A stretch of DNA of 64,000 nucleotides, from NCBI RefSeq assembly GCF_011065895.1, contig NZ_JAALCR010000008.1, forward strand, positions 186,001-250,000. Direction: 5' to 3'. The position numbers and the translations under genes were made by a program. Source of the DNA: Paludisphaera rhizosphaerae (GTDB taxonomy: Bacteria; Planctomycetota; Planctomycetia; Isosphaerales; Isosphaeraceae). Below are positions 60,465 through 64,000 of the stretch, piece by piece (the first letter of the stretch is position 1; each line of letters opens with the position of its first letter). The notes beneath the pieces are model-generated. The model had not been told where the DNA came from. It ran no database searches and was given only the letters and a program-made list of their open reading frames with translations.

Positions 60465-61190
60465 TCAATCTTCCTCGTCGGCGGAGGGATCGGAGGGCTG
60501 GGGGAGGCGTCCGGTTCGGACGACGTGGGTGAGCATGGTCCTGGCGCGGTCGGGCCAGGGGGAGGCCTGAATCGCGGCGACGGTTTCCTCGACCGGGTAG
60601 GGGATGCGCTTCAACTCGACGCGGCCGTCCTCGATCACCGCGTAGGCGGCGCGGGGGTCGCCGTCGCGAGGGAGGCCGACGCTCCCCGGATTCACCACCA
60701 GCTTGTCGCCGACCTTCAACTTGAACTGCATGTGGGTGTGGCCCACGCAGATGATATCGGCGTCGACGGACTCCAGCCGACGGGCCCACGCGGCCTCGTC
60801 GCGCAGGAGGTACTCGTCCAGGGGGTCTCGGGGCGTGGCGTGGACCAGCAGGAATCGCCGGTCGCCCAGGGTCACCCGCTGAGTGACGGGGAGTTGCAGC
60901 AGATACTTCCGCTCCTCGGCGTCGAGGGCGTCCCACTGGTCGGGGCGGGTGGCGCGGGTCAGATAGCGGAACCCGACCTCGCCGCGGACCGGCACCTCCT
61001 GGGCGACGCCGTGGTCGTGGTTCCCCCGGACCGAGTAATCCGCATGGGTCATCGCCCAACGGATGCACGCCGCCGGCTCTGGCCCGTAATCGACCAGGTC
61101 CCCCAGGCAGAAGCAGACGTCGTGCGGCTCGTCGATCGCTTCGAGGGCCGCACGATTGCCGTGGACGTCGGAGACGACGAGGATCCTCAT
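60465..61190 (-). CDS. Calcineurin-like metallophosphoesterase (YfcE/MJ0936 type)
   Basis: 241 aa from the ATG at 61190 with GGAGG upstream. Metal-site blocks in order: I-L-V-V-S-D-V-H-G-N (D-x-H), F-C-L-G-D-L-V-D-Y-G-P (G-D), V-R-G-N-H-D (G-N-H-D), and V-G-H-T-H-M-Q (G-H-T-H). The short compact form is typical of YfcE-like phosphodiesterases, which are cytosolic and act on cyclic or small phosphodiesters. The C-terminus has a Pro/Ser/Asp-rich tail. Confidence 0.9.
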   Translation of the reverse strand: MRILVVSDVHGNRAALEAIDEPHDVCFCLGDLVDYGPEPAACIRWAMTHADYSVRGNHDHGVAQEVPVRGEVGFRYLTRATRPDQWDALDAEERKYLLQLPVTQRVTLGDRRFLLVHATPRDPLDEYLLRDEAAWARRLESVDADIICVGHTHMQFKLKVGDKLVVNPGSVGLPRDGDPRAAYAVIEDGRVELKRIPYPVEETVAAIQASPWPDRARTMLTHVVRTGRLPQPSDPSADEED

Positions 61191-61238
61191 CCGACCTCCT
61201 CGGATGAGAACCCGAGGGCGTGTCCGAGTCCACAACGG

Positions 61239-61275
61239 CCTTCCCCCCTTGAGGGGGAAGGTGCCCCGAAGGGGC
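61239..61275. repeat. Paired hairpin element upstream of the metallophosphoesterase gene
   Basis: CCTTCCCCC (61239-61247) and GGGGGAAGG (61253-61261) form a nine-bp stem with a five-base loop, followed at once by GCCCC-GAA-GGGGC (61263-61275). Such adjacent C/G-run hairpins near gene ends are common as dispersed palindromic repeats in large bacterial genomes; only one copy is in this window. Confidence 0.5.
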
Positions 61276-61428
61276 GGATGAGGGGTGGAGATCCAGGAGC
61301 TTGAGAGTTCAGAACGGCTTCGAGCCGTCCGGCGCCGGTCACCCCCTCAAGGAGAGCAGACCGCTTGGCGACGGCTCCGATCGATGCAAGATCGTTTGCG
61401 CGATCTGGGCCGGTCGTCCCCCTTGGCA

Positions 61429-63312
61429 TCATCCGATCCATTGTTCGTACCAGAGCTGGAACATGAGCAGCGTCCAGAGGGGCTTGCGATGGTCGCGCGA
61501 GCCGTCGCGGTGCTCGGCGACTCGGCGGGCGACCTCCTCGGGACGGAAGAGGCCCTGGGCCCGGATGCGGTCGGGGTTCAGGAGGCGGTCGACGAGCGGG
61601 GTGAGCGGACCTCGCAGCCAGCGGGCGACGGGAATGCCGAAGCCCTTCTTCGACCGCCTGAGGATCGAGTCCGGCACCCGACCCACCGCCGCCCGTTTGA
61701 GCAGCCGCTTGGTCGTCCCCTTGCCGTACTTGTACGACGAGGGGAGCGAGCGGATCTCGTCCACCAGGTCGGCGTCGAGAAACGGGGCCCGGACTTCCAG
61801 GCTGCAAGCCATGCTCGCGCGGTCGACCTTCGTCAGGATGTCCTCGGGGAGGTACGTCTCCTGGTATAGCTCCAGCGAAAGCCCCAGGGGGTCGCCGGGA
61901 ATCTCAGCCGCGATCCGGTCAGCGAGAGCCTGATGCTCGGCCTCGACGTCGAGCGGCCCGTCGATCAGCAACCGGCCCAGCTCGGGACCGGAGTATGAGC
62001 CCAACCAGCGCTGGTGGGCCAGGGCGGGGGCCTCGGCGGCCCCTCGGAGGAACTGCTTGAGCTTGAAGTCGAACGAGAAGTTGCGGTGGTCCACCGGCAA
62101 GCGGCCGACGGCCGCCTCGGCCAGCGCCCGGGCGGGGCGGGGGAGGCTTCGGAAAACGCGGGCGGCGCGCTCGGCCTTGAAGGTCGGATAGCCGGCGATC
62201 AACTCGTCGGCCCCGTCACCGCCGAGGGCCACCGTGACGTGCTCCCGGGCGAATCGGCTCAGCAAATGCGTGGGGAGGATCGAAGCGTCGCCGAACGGTT
62301 CGTCGAGCCAGCCGGCGACCTGAGGCAAGAGGTCCATCATTTGCTCGATGGAGAAGACCCGCTCATGGTGATCGGTCCCCAGGAACTTCGCGACCTCCCG
62401 CGCCGGGCCGCTCTCGTCGAAGCTGGGGTCCTCGAAGCCGATCGAGAACGTATGGACGTTCGCCGCCGGCTCGACCTCGCAGAGCGCCGCGGCGACGCTC
62501 GACGAATCGACGCCCCCCGACAGGAAGACCCCCAGCGGGACGTCGGAACGCCGATGCCGGGCGACCGAGTCGCGGAACGAGCCCCAGAACCGCGAGGCCG
62601 CCTCCTCGAAGGACGGGGGCGACGGATCACGCGGGTCGCCGGCCCTCGGGAAGAACCGCGAGACCCGGACGCGGCCCTCCTCCCAGACCAGCACATGCCC
62701 GCGCGGGAGCTTCTTCGCACCCCGCCAGATGGAATAAGGCGCAGGCACATACTCATAAAACAAATAACGGGCCAGGCCGTCGCGATCGAGTTCGCGGGAG
62801 ACCTCGGGATGCTTGAGCAGAGCCTTGGGCTCGGAGCCGAACGCCAGACCGCCGCCGGGAAGCTCAGCGTAGTAGAGCGGCTTCTGCCCCATGCGGTCGC
62901 GGGCCAGCACCAGCCTCCGCCGGGGGCCGTCCCAGATCGCCAGGGCGTACATCCCGTTGAGACGCTCGACGAACGCCTCGCCCTCCTCCTCGTAGAGGTG
63001 GACGAAGGTCTCAGTGTCGCAGCGAGTCCGATAGCGGTGGCCCTTCGCCTCCAGGCCGGGCTTGAGGTCGGGCTCGTTGTACAGCTCGCCGTTGTAGACG
63101 ATCCAGATCGAGTCGTCCTCGTTGGGCAACGGCTGGGCGCCGCCCTCGACGTCGATGATCGAGAGCCGCCGATGCCCCAGGGCCACCGGTCCCGCGACGT
63201 GCACGCCGTCGCCGTCCGGGCCGCGGTGGGCGAGACTCGCGGTCATGGCCTCGATCGTCGACCGATCGGCCTCTCGCCCGCCCCCGTTCACGAATCCCGC
63301 GATCCCACACAT
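61429..63312 (-). CDS. asnB: Asparagine synthase (glutamine-hydrolysing) type amidotransferase
   Basis: 627 aa from the ATG at 63312, which places the catalytic Cys at residue 2 (M-C-G-I-A-G-F) as the N-terminal-nucleophile glutaminase needs; an open frame continues 25 codons upstream. The glutaminase has H-R-G-P-D-G, H-R-R-L-S-I-I-D and V-Y-N-G-E-L-Y-N. The synthetase has the PP-loop L-S-G-G-V-D-S-S and G-G-D-G-A-D-E-L. The length fits exopolysaccharide-associated AsnB paralogues as well as true asparagine synthase. No polysaccharide cluster is nearby, so either role is possible. Confidence 0.88.
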   Translation of the reverse strand: MCGIAGFVNGGGREADRSTIEAMTASLAHRGPDGDGVHVAGPVALGHRRLSIIDVEGGAQPLPNEDDSIWIVYNGELYNEPDLKPGLEAKGHRYRTRCDTETFVHLYEEEGEAFVERLNGMYALAIWDGPRRRLVLARDRMGQKPLYYAELPGGGLAFGSEPKALLKHPEVSRELDRDGLARYLFYEYVPAPYSIWRGAKKLPRGHVLVWEEGRVRVSRFFPRAGDPRDPSPPSFEEAASRFWGSFRDSVARHRRSDVPLGVFLSGGVDSSSVAAALCEVEPAANVHTFSIGFEDPSFDESGPAREVAKFLGTDHHERVFSIEQMMDLLPQVAGWLDEPFGDASILPTHLLSRFAREHVTVALGGDGADELIAGYPTFKAERAARVFRSLPRPARALAEAAVGRLPVDHRNFSFDFKLKQFLRGAAEAPALAHQRWLGSYSGPELGRLLIDGPLDVEAEHQALADRIAAEIPGDPLGLSLELYQETYLPEDILTKVDRASMACSLEVRAPFLDADLVDEIRSLPSSYKYGKGTTKRLLKRAAVGRVPDSILRRSKKGFGIPVARWLRGPLTPLVDRLLNPDRIRAQGLFRPEEVARRVAEHRDGSRDHRKPLWTLLMFQLWYEQWIG

Positions 63313-63460
63313 GCCGCCGCCGGCTCCTTCGCCCGCATCCCGCCTCGCCGTCGCTCCCGCCGGTTCAGCGTAACTCAAGCCTTCCATCGCGGGAAAGACG
63401 TGGATGCAAGAACACGACGCGATAACTGGACATCCGAACCCTCAACCCTAGAATGATCCG

Positions 63461-64000
63461 ATGAGCACCGGCGACCTCCTAAAACCGACCGACGCGGGCC
63501 TCTACTGCGAGGTCGGCGACTTCTTCGTCGATCCCCGGCGGCCCGTGCCGCGGGCCGTCGTGACGCACGCCCACGCCGATCACGCCTGCTGGGGATGCGG
63601 TCGGTATCTCTGCTCGGCGGAAGGTCAGGGGGTGCTTCAGATCCGGATGGGCCGCGAGGCCGTCGTGGACTCGCTCCCCTACGGCGAGGCCGTCGAGATC
63701 AACGGCGTGCGGGTCTCGCTCCACCCGGCGGGGCACATCCTGGGCTCGGCGCAGGTGCGGCTGGAGCATCGGGGCGAGGTCTGGGTCGCCTCGGGGGACT
63801 ACAAGGTCGAGCCCGACGCCACGTGCACCCCGTTCGAGCCCGTCGCTTGCCACGTCTTCGTGACCGAGTCCACCTTCGGCCTGCCGATCTACAGGTGGCC
63901 CTCGCAGCAGTCGGTCTTCGACGAGATCAACGCCTGGTGGCGGGCCAACCGTGAGGCCGGCAAGGCCAGCTTGCTGCTGGGCTACGCCCTGGGGAAGTCG
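63461..64000 (+). CDS. Ligase-associated DNA exonuclease (metallo-beta-lactamase fold), 3' end outside the window
   Basis: 180 codons are visible from the ATG at 63461 without a stop. The metallo-beta-lactamase signature is T-H-A-H-A-D-H-A at about residues 37-44, followed by H-P-A-G-H-I-L-G-S-A-Q-V and S-G-D-Y-K, and V-T-E-S-T-F-G-L-P-I-Y. This matches the exonuclease found with ATP-dependent DNA ligase and Lhr-like helicase in a bacterial repair cluster; those partners would lie to the right. It is divergent from asnB with 148 nt between. Confidence 0.85.
   Translation, partial: MSTGDLLKPTDAGLYCEVGDFFVDPRRPVPRAVVTHAHADHACWGCGRYLCSAEGQGVLQIRMGREAVVDSLPYGEAVEINGVRVSLHPAGHILGSAQVRLEHRGEVWVASGDYKVEPDATCTPFEPVACHVFVTESTFGLPIYRWPSQQSVFDEINAWWRANREAGKASLLLGYALGKS

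Overview
The window is GC-rich bacterial chromosome, and its gene content points to a planctomycete of the Isosphaeraceae type (Paludisphaera, Singulisphaera and relatives). The markers are several DUF1559 pilin-like proteins with H-X9-DG tails and partner lipoproteins, a LEPRxLL-like N-terminal motif on a secreted glucanase, a PEP-CTERM protein with HAF repeats, and a ribosomal operon without rpmD, adk or infA. The genus is inferred from these features, not from any database match. I saw no rRNA, tRNA, CRISPR array, insertion sequence or prophage.

Positions 1-24,700 are mostly accessory and regulatory. After the tail of a small lipoprotein come a secreted glycoside-hydrolase-like protein, an emfourin-like inhibitor, an FAD oxidoreductase with a golvesin-type C-terminus, and a PEP-CTERM protein. 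These are followed by an ACT-domain regulator, a sialidase-fold protein, a two-domain KaiC-like ATPase translationally overlapped with a hybrid histidine kinase, a lactonase, a serine hydrolase, and an ECF42-type sigma factor with its DGPF partner. Next are two side-by-side cassettes (16.1-21.2 kb), each GntR/FCD regulator, DUF1559 protein, small lipoprotein. The two share a GTATAC-centred site in front of the regulator. A membrane protein, a propeller-like protein, a TetR regulator and a zinc-ribbon membrane protein close this part.

Positions 24,700-49,000 are the housekeeping core, all on the minus strand. dnaG-rpoD has a near-consensus promoter and a strong terminator, with a CdsZ-like zinc-ribbon protein beyond it. 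A GH5 cellulase and a HIT hydrolase follow. Then, read from high to low coordinate, comes one S10-spc-alpha run: rpsJ, rplC, rplD, rplW, rplB, rpsS, rplV, rpsC, rplP, rpmC, rpsQ, rplN, rplX, rplE, rpsN, rpsH, rplF, rplR, rpsE, rplO, secY, map, rpmJ, rpsM, rpsK, rpsD, rpoA, rplQ. Unusual points are a 354-nt rpsJ-rplC gap, a 62-nt rpsC-rplP overlap and a 511-nt gap before rpmJ.

Positions 49,000-64,000 return to accessory genes: a GH64-like glucanase, a gentisate-dioxygenase-like cupin, and then the most striking locus, seven consecutive paralogous short DUF1559-like genes (52.6-58.5 kb). They have lost the prepilin cleavage motif but share a short D-P-E-F N-terminal motif and a conserved core, and several have eroded H-X9-DG tails. 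The window ends with a DUF2306 membrane protein, a BON-domain secreted protein, a metallophosphoesterase, an asparagine synthase-type amidotransferase and the start of a ligase-associated exonuclease. The DUF1559 array and the duplicated GntR cassette are the best candidates for an undescribed system, probably a lineage-specific surface or envelope system; its function cannot be read from the sequence.
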